A stretch of 64,000 bases of DNA, taken from Sitta carolinensis. Taxonomy: Eukaryota > Chordata > Aves > Passeriformes > Sittidae. The stretch is taken from contig CM063288.1 in the NCBI GenBank assembly GCA_032173965.1, positions 21,878,501 to 21,942,500 of the forward strand, in the 5' to 3' direction. This document shows positions 26,272-40,080 of the stretch, one piece after another. Each line of letters begins with the position of its first letter. Position 1 is the stretch's first letter. Under the pieces are notes generated by a model. It worked only from the letters and a program-made list of their open reading frames with translations, had not been told where the DNA came from and did not search any database. The translations under genes were made by a program, and so were the position numbers.

Positions 26272-28760
26272 ATATTTTTATCTTTATAGCTCACCTTGTT
26301 ATAGTTTGCTCCCAGGAAACTCCTCTGGCTTCAAAGTCCTCATCTTTGAGATTCTCCAACCACTCTGTTTTGCATAAAAAGAGTTAGGACAAATCTAACC
26401 AAAACATTCTTTAATGAAAACATACTTTTCATGCATTGAAAATGTAAAACTCTAGCACTGCGATATTCTTCTCTGCAGCAAGGATGGGTTGAGAAGTCTT
26501 CAAATCCTTGGTTTTTTTCTTTTTCCTAATTTGTTGAAAGTTTTGATTTGTTAATAAAAGCAAACTTGATAATTTCCATGCTTGCAAGTGTGTGAAAGAG
26601 TGGAAGAAGCAGCAGAGGGTGCTTTGCCACGAGCTGTTTGTTTTAATGACAGAAGGTGACTCCTTTCCTTCTGCTCACACGGTACCTGCAGTCCAAGAGC
26701 TCGCTGCACTCCAGGGTCCCCTCCAGGAGGTGGCTGGGTGACTTCTATCTGTCCCACTGCTTCTGCAAGACCTTGAAAGATCTTGTGCTGGGGAAATATG
26801 GCTGTCAGTTCCCAGCCAGCATTGGCTTTGGCAGCTGTTTACTGTAATAGCGTGGAGCTGTTCATGAAAGGAAATAGTTTTGTTATTGGAAAATTGTGCT
26901 GTTGTACATCTGTGAGAAATAAAGACATGCAATGGGTGAATAAACACATTAGAGTAAACCCAAACAAACAAAAATGAAAATCTTTTAACAGTTTAAAGTG
27001 TTTTTCTTAAGTATACCATCTGTCTCCAAGTATCAATTATATAAAATCAAGGAGATGGATATAAATACACAATATATTGTGGGCTGCTTGAGTACACATT
27101 TGTTCTGTAAAGAAAGTATCGCATCACAGCATAACTTTAATTCTGACCTTAAATAAATACTATTACAGGAGACCTCTCACATTCTAACCATAACAACAAC
27201 AACTACTTCTGGAAGAGACAACCACTAAAAATTATTTATATACACATTAATGGCATCTACTGACAAGCATCAAATAGAAGTCTGCATATATACATTTTGT
27301 TAGATTAAGTGGGAAAATACTTTAATAAAATATCTGGCAGAACTGAGAGAATTAAAAATGCTTTAAAATTCTACAGCTCGTTAATATATCAAACTATTAA
27401 AAATGCCTGCAATAATATCAATTAACATGTTGATTTAAGGAATCTTCAGCACATTGTCATGAAATTTGTATTTCTTTTTTATTGGATGAAAGTGTGTATA
27501 TTAGGGGGCTAGTATTTATTTCTCTTGTTTTAAAAAGCTTGTTTTCTGGTGATCAATAATTACCATTTTCCCAGTGAATTAGATTTTAAGGTTTGGGTGT
27601 GTTTTTCTCCCAGAAATTTCTACACAGTGAAGTAACCTGTTAAAATCACAGAGAGGAAGGTGCATGTGGATCAGCTCAGCCGGGCTCTCTACAGCTGGAG
27701 TTAGAGCATGATTTAATGGCACTGCAGCACACTGCCCCTTCATAGTGTCCTTTCAGGAGCACTCATGGTCCTGCTTTGAACATCTTTGCAGAAGGCAGCA
27801 CCCACAGAAGAGTTTGTTTGTGTTTACCCATATTTGGTACCTCTTTGCCCTGCCCTCACTACAATTCTCCATACAGCTCACAGAGAAATCCATAAAATTG
27901 AACCCAAATGAGATTACATTGATAAAACACTGCTCCTTTGGAGACCACCTTTTAGAACAAGGTGCAATACTGCAAATCTCCAAGCTGAGCAGGTGTGATA
28001 ATGAATTCAAGAGCTGAGAATGTGTCACTGTGAATTCAGTTGTTCTCAAAGCTTAATATGTGCAGGTTGCAATTTGATGATGCTTTATGCAATTGCAGGG
28101 TTGTTACTGTCAGAAGCAATCTGTTTACTTTGCATATTTTCACATTTTTGTGAGCTGCCTAGATTCTATCTCTTGCAATTGGCATAGAGATTTACCAATT
28201 TATTTTATTTTTCAAGATGAGTGGCCTTGCAAAGGATCTGAAAAGGTCCCAGCATGCAAAATTTGGGAAAATTCTGGGCATAATGATATTCATGAGGATT
28301 CAGATTCTACATTCATCTGACCTTGACAGCTGAAATGAGGCCAGAGGATCTCAAAGACCAAGCTCCATGGGTCAGAAAGCCCCAGAAGCAGTGCAGAGGG
28401 AAAACTGCACGCTCTTGGTTTACCAACCAATATTCCTACATTGGATGGAGAGGCTCTTGGTCAAGAAAAACCAATATAAATAGCCTGGCAGAAGTCATGA
28501 TGGCTTTTATGGCTCCAAAATAATGGGGGAAGTAAACATTTCTGCTGATCCCCTGTCCATGCAGCCTGTGGAGTGGGGAGGTGTCTGATGGGAGGGCAGC
28601 AAGACCACTCTCAATGGATCACTGGACAGTGGAGCTCAAGATGCTGCTCACAGCACAGAACAGGGACAGGCAAGGAGTAGGGGTTTTCTGCCTCTTCTCA
28701 CTTCTTGAATGAGCTGTTATGAGCTCCTCTGATCAGCAGAGGATAACTCAAGAGCTAAGG
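26272..28760. other. Unassigned non-coding sequence
   Basis: No gene or repeat recognised. Overlapping plus and minus frames at 27745-28049 (90 and 98 codons) have no domain. Confidence 0.5.
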
Positions 28761-28786
28761 CTTAGGTAGGCTGCAACCTACCTAAG
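28761..28786. repeat. Perfect 10-bp inverted repeat (hairpin)
   Basis: The arm CTTAGGTAGG (28761-28770) and its exact reverse complement CCTACCTAAG (28777-28786) flank a 6-nt spacer CTGCAA. On either strand the transcript could form a short stable stem-loop. It is too short to be a microRNA precursor by itself. Confidence 0.85.
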
Positions 28787-31700
28787 GCTGCTGGGATAGA
28801 GGATGCTCAGGGCCAGGATGCAAATGGATGCATCTCATCATTCCTGTATCCACCCAGCAAGGTTGCTGTCAGCCTAACCTGGCTCCTCCCTGCTGGCATC
28901 ACTGCTTCTTTGACTCAAGGGACTGGAAATCACCTGGCTTTAAAGCAGCTGAAACTCTGGGCTATGCAGTGGAGACTGTTCACAAAGCCTCCCTCCAGCT
29001 GTTCCACTGCTTGGACCCACTCTGCTCTGTGTGACAGCATGGCTGGCAAACTTGCACTGGTTTTACCTTTTAGTGTAGAAACTCACTTCTAACTTGGAAA
29101 ACAAATTCCATTGGAGGCTTTCTCAATTGAAGAATAAATAAAAAACAATTATAGTAAAAGCTATGACATATGTTGTTATTTTTCTATTAGTATTTTTGTC
29201 ATTAGAGTTATGGTATTTAATTTTATGTAAAGTCTTGAAACAAAACCAAAAAATACATGTACTCCTCCTACATATTACTTAAAAAGTTAAGGACCTTTTA
29301 CATTGACAATTGGACCTTGATACTGTATTTTGTACATTATATATGTAACATTTAGACATGGACTTCATTTGCTGATTCACAAGTCCTGTTGATGTCACCA
29401 GGAATGATACAAGCATACCCTCTAGAAAGTGGCCAATGCCCAGTGTTTGAGTTGTTGAAACAACAAATTAGAAGTTATTTTCTTGAAGTTGTTCAAACTT
29501 TATTAGGAGATTTGTGAAGTAGAATCCCTCTGTAAGATAGTTGCATTATCAGACTCACTCCAGTTTGTTTTATGTCACATGCATATCTGCAGAAAATGCA
29601 GGAATTAATTAGTTCTATCCAGATTGTGAGCAGAAAAAAAGCCAGGGAGTTTTCTTTTGCTTAAGGGGTGGCATGAACCAGCTGGCATTCAAAACAAAAA
29701 ACAAACAAATAAACAAACCTCAAGAAAAACCCCCACATTGATTCTTAGGTTCACAGGCTAGACCTAACAGTACTAAGAGATGCCAGCCAAAATATCATAC
29801 TCTAAATTTGAATCTAAAAAAAAGTGCATTGCAGAAAATGAGTAAAAACAGTGGTTTAGAAAATGAGTAAAGGTAATAGTTTTGGAGGCTTAACTCCATT
29901 TATTGCTACTTATGTGACTGCAATTGCAATTCTTAACAATTTCTGGACACTGCCTATATAACCCTGATATTTAAATAAGTGCCACATCTCTGAATTTAAT
30001 AGATGGCATATAATACAACACAAGATTATATTACCTGAGTATCTTGACTGCCACATGCACACTCTGCACAGTATTTGCTAAAAATGAAAAGATCTTGTTA
30101 CATATTTCTCCCAAGTACAGCTGGCAGCGTCCCCTTCTGCGATTGCTGAGTCCCAGAGGCTTTGTGAAACATGTTCTGTTTGCTTTCAGTCATATGTTCG
30201 TGTGATAAAAGCCTTCTTTGCATTATGAAATCATAATGATTTATAAACTTCAATATAAATTCAGTTCAGGGCATGCTAAGGCAGAGGGCTTTGTGGATCA
30301 AGTATCTACTAGAGCCAAGGATGGATAGGTTTAAAAGTGAAACAAAATCCAGTGTTTAGAAGAATTTTTAAAACTAGGCTTTAAAAACAAAGCATTTCTG
30401 AAAATCTTCAGATGCAGTTTTCAAAAGTCTGAGGTTTGCATTTGAAAACAACCTAGAAAAAGAAGCAAAAAATTATGTATATTTTTAAAGTTTGTCTACC
30501 GCTTTTGCGATAACAAAAATAAACTTTTTCTAAGCTTTTCAAGTGACATATTATTTAAGATCAACAGTTAGTATTGCAGAAAAGAATTTCAGAACACATA
30601 AATTCCATTAAAAACAATAAATAAATGTGTTTTTTTCCTGAACTAAAATTTTGTGTTTAACCTGGTTTTAAAAATGCTTGATCTGTGCTCTATTCTGGAG
30701 AAAAAAAAAATCCTAAAACATGTAGCAGCAAGGTAAAAATCACATTTTTTAAATCCATGAATTGTGTACTCCTGACAGCAAAGTTAACGGAATGCCTAAA
30801 AAATTCCAGCTTCGACAGCAGTTGAGACAACTCACCACTTCTCAGGAGGCACCCAGCAGTGTACAGGATTGGGCCCACATGTCTGGGATCACTGAAAAAA
30901 TTGTGAAAGCCACACATTCCTGAAATGTTAGGCTCTGCTTCCTTTCCTTCTTGCTCTTTCCCCTAAGGTGCCTGGGGTTTTAATCTAAATTTTTGAAGTT
31001 TAAGTGACTCCTCTTGTGCTGATTCTTTCAAAGTTGTTTTTTAGATGTTAGAAGTATAACAGGATTGAGAAATTTCATAAAATAAAAGCTAGCATTTTCT
31101 ATTTTATGAGTCCCTCTTTTCAAAAAAATAGCCTAATGAAAGTAAAATTAGTCCAGAAAGTCAATTTGGGAGTTACTTTCATATCTTTTTCTCTCAAAAT
31201 ACATTTAAGATTAAGCTACAAAAAAAAGAAAAAGGGGAAAAAAAAAAAGAAAACAGGCCTGTTCCCTAGAAATCTTAAGAGTTGTTTACCTCTCTTTGGT
31301 TAATTTAGGTTTTTCTAATATGGTTAGCATCTAAATAAACCTTATCAAACATTTCTTGCTCCACTGACAATTTTCTGACCTCCTAGTTGAAGATCTGAGC
31401 CCTAACTTAGTTCATGGATGAGTAATCACAGCAGGTCCACAGCAGAACCTATCCTAGAACTACAAATATATCATCTGCAGTATTGTAAATCAAAGCCTCA
31501 AAGAGCATCGTTTAGCCTGAAGCTAAAATTGCTTGTTTATCAGATGGTGCCTAGCTTAGCATGGAGCAGTTCCTTGTAAATCTCAGGGACCTTTTACAGC
31601 ATATACTTAAGCAAGCATATTGGCTCCTGGGAGACTTTCCTAGAGCTTTAATGACTGCAGACTGCTGAAAGATCCAGGCCTTGGTTTAGTTAAGTGCTTA

Positions 31701-33834
31701 CTTGTATAGCTTGGCTCCATTTTGTAAACTCCTGAAGATAAGGTGTCTGCTTTATCTGGGGAAGAGCACGCATTAGTTTCTTAGGAAATCTTTATGTCCT
31801 AAGTGTTAATGTTCTTGTGGCTTTTGGTATTTTGACCTTTGCCTGCTCACTTTTGATTTATGGTGGGAGCAAATCTTTTCCCCCAAGCCCTTCCTACGTT
31901 TTATAGGTACTTTGCAAAGCACAGTGAAGTACTCACAGCACATCTTTAAAAGGGAGTGTAAGGCCACACTATTCCTAAGTACATTGTACAGCTCAGGACA
32001 CTCTAATGACAAGGAGGTAAGACGACCACCCATTTTATTTCTGACTGTTGTTCCCTAGTTTATTTCCTCATAAAATGGGTGGTCACAACACATCCATGGA
32101 GTTCCATCCAGTGCAAGCCAGGTCACAGCCCGGGACAGGCACTCCAGTGGGCAGCCAGCCCCTCTGTCCAGCTGAGCAGTGGTGGCAGTGACAGAAAGGC
32201 AGCTGCTCCCTTGGGGAAGTGCTTGCCACAGTCATGAACTGGCTGGATTTACCACTGGTGTCCAGACAGCTACCTCCTGATGGATAGTTGCATACACTTG
32301 ATGCAATTTGCTAATTGTGGAGCTTGTTATCTGGGTCTCTCACTTTTTGATTTGAATTAATTAGAGTTCACCTCCATGCAGCCACCTGCTGTGCTGTCAC
32401 ACGCAGCATACATTGGTACAACAAAAACAAGGAATTTTTTTAATAGGCTTATTTGAGCAAAATGTGCTCCCATTAGATGTGTGAAATGGCATCACTGCAA
32501 TGTCATAGACTAAAAAGAGGAACATCATTTATTTCAGCCGGCATGGTAATGGTGCAAATGAGAGGAAAGAATGGTCCATTGCATTTATAGGCAGAAGACC
32601 CAATACATTTAAAATCTAATTTGACTTTACCAATTATTCAATATCTTTGAGTCTTTCTCACTTGCGTATTTTTTCCCTTGATCCAAGTTAAAAGCAAGAA
32701 GGTCTGCTTTCTGCTAGTAGCATTGTTAACATTTCTAAGCCAAGGTTTTTTGTTGGTCTTGTGTGTGCAAGCCTCCTCCAGCACCAAACTCATATTCCTT
32801 CAGGTAAGCACACTCCACGTGTCATAGAACTGAAAATATACTCCCTTGCTGCATGTTTTTCAAACAGAACAAATCATTATAACACAGAGCTAAGGAAAAG
32901 CTACATAACTTGAAAGGTTCATGGCAGCATTTGTCTTTTGAATGGTGCTACTTTCATACTACACTGAAAAACATGAGCTTCCTTTTCACTGGGTATTTAA
33001 CACTGGCAAAGGTACTTATTGTGATATGCAGTTGTATTTGCTTTCCTGTATTTTAAGAACTATATTGAAAAACAAATCCTATTTTTTTGCACACAGCCCG
33101 AGTAAACAGGCTTTTGTATAAAAGGTGTCAGGCCATCTGAAATACATCTGGAGCTTTTTTTTTCAGCACAGGATCATTAATGGGTGACCTATTTCCTCCA
33201 TTACTCTGTAAAGATGGTTGAGCTGTCTTTGATCTCTTGTGGTCTATATTGGGTTGCCAGAAGGTCAGGGGAAAATGACTCACCCTGGCTGCTATGTCCT
33301 GTGGACACAGCAGTCTTTTTCCTAAAACTCAGCTTTTCTTCCCCATTCAGTACTGTTCACAGTTTTGCTGTGGGCTGGATATTCAGTCAGTGACATCTTC
33401 ATGATGTTTCACAGACAAACTTCTTCAAAACTGACGTATACTCTATAGGTGATATAACATCAGTACAGCTGATATGAGACATTGTTGATAGCTTCTGGGT
33501 GCTTTGGAAGACAGAAGAAAAATTAAACAGAAACAGAATTTAAATTATATCCAGATAGATGGATATTTAGAGATATCATGCAGCTAATGCTAATTTTTGG
33601 GTTTGAAAATAATTCATACTGAACTGCTAGAAGGGTTTTAACACTATCCACATTATTATAGGAGACCTTCTGTGGCCTTATGAAAATGCATCATTTCCAG
33701 GAAATTAAATTAATCTTTGTTAGAATTTGCAGTTATTTTATAAACACATATTTTACAATAGCAGTATTTGGCATGGTTTGGTACTTTCTCAATTCAGAGC
33801 ACTGTATCACTTGAATCTTTAATTCCATTTATTT
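28787..33834. other. Unassigned non-coding sequence
   Basis: No gene recognised. It includes the A-rich stretches around 29690-29720 and 31220-31252 and a segment at about 32280-32660 that has conserved-element texture (listed separately). Confidence 0.5.
32280..32660. other. Candidate conserved non-coding element
   Basis: Complex sequence without repeats, with homeodomain-type sites (GCTAATTG, GAATTAATTAGAG) and TGATGCAATTTGC / GGTAATGGTGCAAATGAG stretches. The call rests on sequence texture only; I have no alignment. Confidence 0.3.
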
Positions 33835-33839
33835 CTGTG

Positions 33840-34040
33840 ATGAAAGTGTCAATATTCTCATTTGGCAAATGGAGAAAGAGAAATAAATTTGGTTACCCAG
33901 GATCACAAAGGCTCCAGTTATGATGCAGTTAAACATATGGGTTGCTGCTTGTACCAGCAAAGGCTGCTCACAGAGAAATGGCAACAAAGTCAAAATCAAA
34001 AACTGAGACTTCTCTCTTCCAGAAAGAGCATCATTTTTCC
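33840..34040 (+). mobile_element. Possible MIR-like SINE fragment
   Basis: TATTCTCATTTGGCAAATGGAGAAAGAGAAATAAATT followed by ACCCAGGATCACAAAG resembles, in order, the MIR-family core (CCCATTTTACAGATGAGGAAACTGAGGC, then CTTGCCCAAGGTCACA). The rest, with a GACTTCTCTCTTCCAGA segment further on, is weaker. The match is by eye and degenerate. It could be chance. Confidence 0.35.
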
Positions 34041-36160
34041 AATTTTGCCACACATCTCCCTTCAATTTTTCCAGCTAAAAAATGTACAAGAGATAACAAT
34101 TGGCAACACAAGACCCACACGTACATCCCCCCAAAACAAACAAACAAGCAAACAAACAAAAAATCATCACCACCTGAGTATGTATGCAAGTGTGCACTGC
34201 AGACTGGAGTTAGCATGAAAGTTTCACTATCACTAGGTTGAAATAGTCAGTGGTAAAGGATATACTAGATTTAAATTTTGAAACCAAAGAATTGCAGGAA
34301 GAGTTTTTATTTCATCTAGTAAACACTGTCCAGTTGTAGACGCTAATTTCAGACAGATATTGAGGAAAACAGGTCAATTCAAGGAAAAAAGAAGGCATTT
34401 GAGATTTCCAGTCACTGCTCCTACAGTTGGAATTTTTATTTGGTCACTGCCCTCTTTTTTGCTCTAAATATTGTTGTCCCCATGTCAGACTTGACTCATG
34501 TAAACTTGCAGGTTTAGCACCATCTAATTTTGTCTCTTGGAGTCTGTTTAGATTTCAGATCCAAAGTTAAGGTCTAAACCTTTCTTCTGTGCAATACAAA
34601 ATATAAAATATGCAAAAAACCTCATAAAAAGTAAGTTTTCCAGCCAATATATTCATCAGAGGAAGAATCATAACTATCCAACAAAGGTCTAAATCTCCTA
34701 ATGCCTGTGAGCAGAAGAGGATAATCCTGGGCCCATTGAAGTTGAGTGAAAAAACTCCACTGAGCCAATTTGCCTTGAGAGACACTCATTTCTGTGTGGT
34801 TGCATTCTTAAGACCAAACATTTCTTTAAAACATGTTGAAAATCAATATCTTTGTAACTATATAGAACTTATTTGGTTGGTGCTATTAAGAACCAGAACT
34901 TCAAGGCACATAATTTTAAAACAGGCAAATGGTGCTAATTTTATACAGTTGAGGATAATGAATCAAACTCCTACATGGAGTAATGGTTCCTCCAGCTCTG
35001 AAAACCTCCTTGGTGAAATCTGAAAGTAGCTATGAAGAGTCCACAGGTCAAATAAATATTCAACACAGTGCTACAATAGTAAGCTAAATTTATCAATACA
35101 TCCATTCTAAAATATAAATCCTATAATTAGGTTGCCCAGTAATCTCATCCTGCACTGAGGAATCAAGGGACAGGTTCAGATTCAAAGAAACCAGGAAGGG
35201 CACAATGTTCCAGTTTTATGTAGCTACAGAAATATTTCTAAATTGAAAAAAAAGTCTGAATTTGAAAATATTTATTGGGGAGATCATTTCAAAAATGGTC
35301 ATGGTGTACAACTGGTAGCTGTGGGACTTCAAAACATTCCCACATACAGATATACTCTTTTTCAGTCTGAGCAGTAGGTTGTGTCATAGACTTCATGGGA
35401 CAAAAATTTAAATGCAGACTTTCCAGAGAATAATGTTCCTGACAGCCTTTACTGAGGTGTTTCAAGTATGTGAAACATCTCACAAATAATAAGTTTATTA
35501 GCCACAAGTAGAATTTTATGTGTTATTGGTTTTGGAGAAGACAGCATCAAAACTCAAGTAGGAAACAGAGGGCCAAGCGAGTGAGGCTGCTTTGCTTTTA
35601 AGGCAAGCTGGGGAATACTGGGGCTGTTTCTGCCCACCTAGAAGCTTCAAAGAGAACACTTTTATTTAGACAACAACGTCTTTCAGTGGCAGACACACAG
35701 TGCACACATGTGCTTATAGAGCACATCATAACTACGGCTGTTAAAATAATACCACTGGAAAAAGTTCTTGTGATTTTTTATTTCTCCCGTTTGATTAGCT
35801 TTAAGGGATGACAAACCCTCTCTAAAACAGGAAACTGTAAAACTCTGCTTTGATAGGTCAGTGCTCCTTCATTGCTTTAGCAAACCCCCAGAGTGGAGCC
35901 TGGCGAGATGCAGTGAGAGGGGCTGGAACAGCCTTCCACAGGTCCCTGCCACCAGCACCAGTGGCACAGGCACAGCAGCCACTGCTGCAGCTGTGTGGGG
36001 AAATAAAAAAGTCAAACACATCTTTCCCTTCTTCTCCCTTCATTAGAAATCAGAGGACTTCTTGCAAAGGAAAAAACTATGATTTTTGTCAAGCTCACAG
36101 CATCTGGTGAGACCATACCTCGTTCAACATTTTCTTACTTAAGGAGGATGTGAAAAGTGA
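34041..36160. other. Unassigned non-coding sequence with a (CAAA)n tract
   Basis: An AAACAAACAAACAAGCAAAC-type tract occurs at about 34134-34168. A slightly GC-richer patch lies at 35890-36000. No gene recognised. Confidence 0.5.
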
Positions 36161-36187
36161 GATCCTACCTTACACTGAGGTAGGATC
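36161..36187. repeat. Perfect 10-bp inverted repeat with 7-nt loop
   Basis: The arm GATCCTACCT (36161-36170) and its exact reverse complement AGGTAGGATC (36178-36187) are separated by TACACTG. The next bases do not pair, so the stem is exactly 10 bp. Confidence 0.9.
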
Positions 36188-39100
36188 ACTGCACCTACAG
36201 TGAAGGAGGTGGCAAAAACATTCAATAATGCATTTAACTGCCTTTGAAATTCTCCTTAGGAATAAAAGGAGCTTGAGCTTGTAAGATTTTCCATTTCCCT
36301 TCCATCTATAAGGACAAGTAACTTCAAGCAAATTTTTTCTTCCTCCATGTTTCCAGTCGGGTCAGACTCACCATCGCCACCAAGGCACCAGCAGCAGGGT
36401 AGGTGCTTGCGTTTGCTGCTAGTTATTTATTTACGTTTACATTGATCTGTAAACACATCCGGGAGCACTTGTACCATCTGCTATGCATTTGTCAGTCACT
36501 GAATGGAGGGAGGACATCTGGGGATGTCAGTGGGTTTTTTTTTTTTGGTTTACCCCCATTAGGGCTACTGTTTCCTTTTTAAACATGATGTGAGCAAAGA
36601 CCCTGGATGACTGTACTGAAAAGGCAGATAAATGAGTGTGATATCACCTCCAAATCCACAGAATCTGAGTTTTCTCCCAAGCTTTCTTCCACTTTGCAGA
36701 GCTCAGTATATCAAAAGTGCATGAAATGCAAAAAGATCTTCCACGGTTTTCGTCTGCAGCATGAATGGCAATGTTGAATGATAACATAACAGACAAACTA
36801 AATTACCTCCTATGTGCCCAGGACACCACAAAACTCCAGATTTGAGGGTGGGGCTTAGGGTTGAAAAAATGACATAATTTAATATGTTCCTCTAAACTCT
36901 GCACACCCAGGGAACACAGGTGGGTAAATACCAAAACTCCTTGCCTTGGGCTCCAGAACCAGAGCCAGAATATGAATAAATGCTCTTCAAAAAATCCCCT
37001 TTTTGGCACAAGCGATTGGGTCTTATCTCCCCTTTTACCTGTGTATCTGCTGTCTGCAGCCTCACAAATACAGTTTCTTCACAATTACCGACACAGTATT
37101 ATCCAATATTTTTGTTTAAACCCTGGCTTTTGTGACAACAATAAAAATAATAATAGATAGATTTTAACATAAAAACTTTAGCTCGTTTGAAGTACATTTT
37201 TATTTATTTTCAAGATAAGCCTCTTGTAGTTTGAAAACTTAAATTCAGAGATAATTATCTGATTCCTTCTTCCGGCATGCAAAGAAAAAACCACACATTG
37301 TTAAAATGAGAAGTAAAATAATCACTGCTAGCTCCCAGCATTTTCTGCTTTGAAGAAGCTTTTTACATCCTGCTGAACTGAAGTGGGAAATGCTGCCACA
37401 AGGATTTCCCTGTGCTGGGAGAGGTGAGCACGGGCATGAAGCAAAGCTCCTTGAAGGGTGTTCTGATGCACCGTCTTCCTAAATCTTAGGGCATGTGGCC
37501 TTCACCCACCAAAACCATGGTTTGTTGGGGCTGAAACAAACTCATTGCAGCTTCTAAACATAGCTATGGCTGGGCTTGATCAAAACATTAAAGTCTTTGA
37601 GATCTGCAAAGTCACCTGGGTGACAGTAGGTTTGTAGAGCACGTATGTACACACATTTTCCAAGAGGTTTCCCAGATGCCACCCTGCTTAGAGATTCTGA
37701 CATTAAGCTTTTTTAAGTCCTTTATACCCCACAAGTCATAGCTTGTGTCCTATAAACTTTGCTAGCCACAACAGGTTCATAGATTAATATAGACACTGTT
37801 CCTGAGCCAGTTGTTACCCCAGTTGCTATGCTCTATAAATACATTGGAATAGCTGGGAAGGTGCCAGGGAGTCACTGTGAGAACTGCTACCATTCTCCTC
37901 CAGGAGACAGGGAAGGAAGACCTGTTTGCCACGTTCCATGGGCTGCTAGCTACAGTTTCTGCTGCTGCCAGGAGAATAAACTTGTTCCAAATTACCCAAA
38001 CATTGTAAATGCTACTGCATTCAGTTCTCTTTCATAATTGCCTCTTTCACTTCATCTAGAGCAAATTATCAATATTAGAAAACATAGACTTGCAACCAGT
38101 TTCTAAGAAAACAGAGAACAGCTTTTGGTTTTGATGCTTTTGTAACAGGACTTCAGATATTTACCTTCAAATTTTACTTTTCTATTTTCTACTTCAAAGT
38201 TTTCTAATCATTTTTCTGTGTTCAGCTTTACTGCCTGCAGGGTGCTGGCAGAGATGAGATATACATTTCACTCTGATGTTGTAAATGAAATGAAAGTAAA
38301 TACTGTTTATCACTTGCTCTTGTCCCATTTTCTCTCTCATTCTGTTGTTCCTCAGTGTAATACAGCATTACAGCCTTTCCTGCCTCTGTGGGAGTCATGA
38401 ACAAAATTTCCATTCTGAAATGGCCACAAATTTCAAATTCATCCTCTATGTGCACAACAGTTAGGAGAAGAGCATTTGTATAATATTCCATCAGTGTTTG
38501 CATGTAATATACAAGTAGCAAAAGAAATTAATCACTGTCACTCCTCTATATGGATTATGTTCAGTAGCACATAGGGTGGGGAAATTCTATGTTAGCTAAT
38601 GCAATGTTTTCATAGGGGTCAAGGTTAGAGAAAGAGGTCATAGTGCACACCCAAAACACTCAATACTACAGACAGTTTAAAGGATGTGCTTGATTGGACA
38701 TACTGATATTTTAATTTGGATCTTGAAGTTTTTTATTTTCTATTTGAATTGCAAAATAAGAATATAGTAATGGGGGTATTTTGATAAAAGTTTCACAAAT
38801 GACAGAGAATGGAATTTTCCTTATTGCTCGAGGCAGAATGAGCAGTCCATTCTTTTGCTTGACCTCTGTATATCTGGAGAATATTCAAACATATTGAAAC
38901 TTTGTTGTGTTCTGCAGTGGGGAATGAAGTGCATCGATTGCTCGCGATTATTAGCTAGAGTGGGATAAGCCTTCTCCTTATTATGCAGATTAGTGAAGCT
39001 CTCAGTTCCAACATATTGTACAGATGCAGGAGAGCAGCTGCTCTTACAGATGGCAAGTACACAGCTCCATTAGTATGTATCTATTGTCTGCTCTCAGCTT

Positions 39101-40080
39101 GCTCAGAGGATGGAGAGGATGGGTAAAGAGGAATTGTCACACAGTGAAACGTAAAGGAGAACACACACTCTTAAAAACCCATACCCAAGAGACTATTTAC
39201 ACAGCAGGGCAGACAGCAATCAAATTAAAAATCTACCCCAAATAAGGACTTTCATATGTCACAATTAAGCTTCTCTAGTTTTAAAATATACTAACCATTA
39301 AAATGAAGGAATAGAATTCAAATTTAACAACTAACTTGTATTAATAAAAAGAAACCCTGGAAATGCATTGAAAATTTGGTCATGTATCTGGCCCATCCAA
39401 AGCTATCTTTAACAAAACCTCTCCCATCAAAAAACCACCTCGCTACTCCAAAGACATATCCTTACTTATTTTGCATAACAGAAAAGACAGAAAAGCAGAA
39501 CTGGGCTTCATTTATTAAAATTTTCACCACGAGAATATAGCATTTCATGCAATTTTTTGCATTAATGAGAGCTGAAACAGCTAAATTTGAGTTTGTATAG
39601 ACAGCATTGATTGTGCACCTATGTCAATTATTTTTTGCAAAAATGCTAAACAGAACATTAGTTAACCATGTGGTAATTTTTAATGTGGTGAACAATTCCT
39701 GAGGAAAGATAGAGCTACAGCCTGACTGCTGAAAATAGTCTAGTGACGAACAATTATTTATAACACAATCTGTGGCTGGAGGAACAAATTATGGATGTTC
39801 CAGCAGATTTTATGGTATACTTAACATACAGTTTATTTTTATTTAGTGCAGAGATGACATGCAGTGGAAAAGGCTTGTAAGGTACAAACGAAGATGGCGT
39901 TAAAGCCTAAGTTACAGTCTCATTCCAATCTGAAATCCTGGGAAGCCAAAGATGTTTAACCAAGTGCAAGGGAAAGAAGACATATAAAAACAGATGAACA
40001 GGCCACCAGGTCTGTATAACATCTGGGAGGCACTTGTCCTTAGTGACAAGCGTCTCACCCAAGGCAATCTCAGAAGATGA
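36188..40080. other. Unassigned non-coding sequence
   Basis: No gene or repeat recognised. Two segments, about 38850-39020 and 39590-39930, are repeat-free and have the wording of conserved non-coding elements. The first is listed separately. Confidence 0.5.
38850..39020. other. Candidate conserved non-coding element
   Basis: Around 38931-38950 the sequence keeps three CpGs in an AT-rich context (GCATCGATTGCTCGCGATTA), followed by GGGATAAGC and a POU-like ATTATGCAGATTAG. Retained CpGs next to homeodomain/POU-type sites suggest constraint. This is inference from wording, not from an alignment. Confidence 0.35.
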
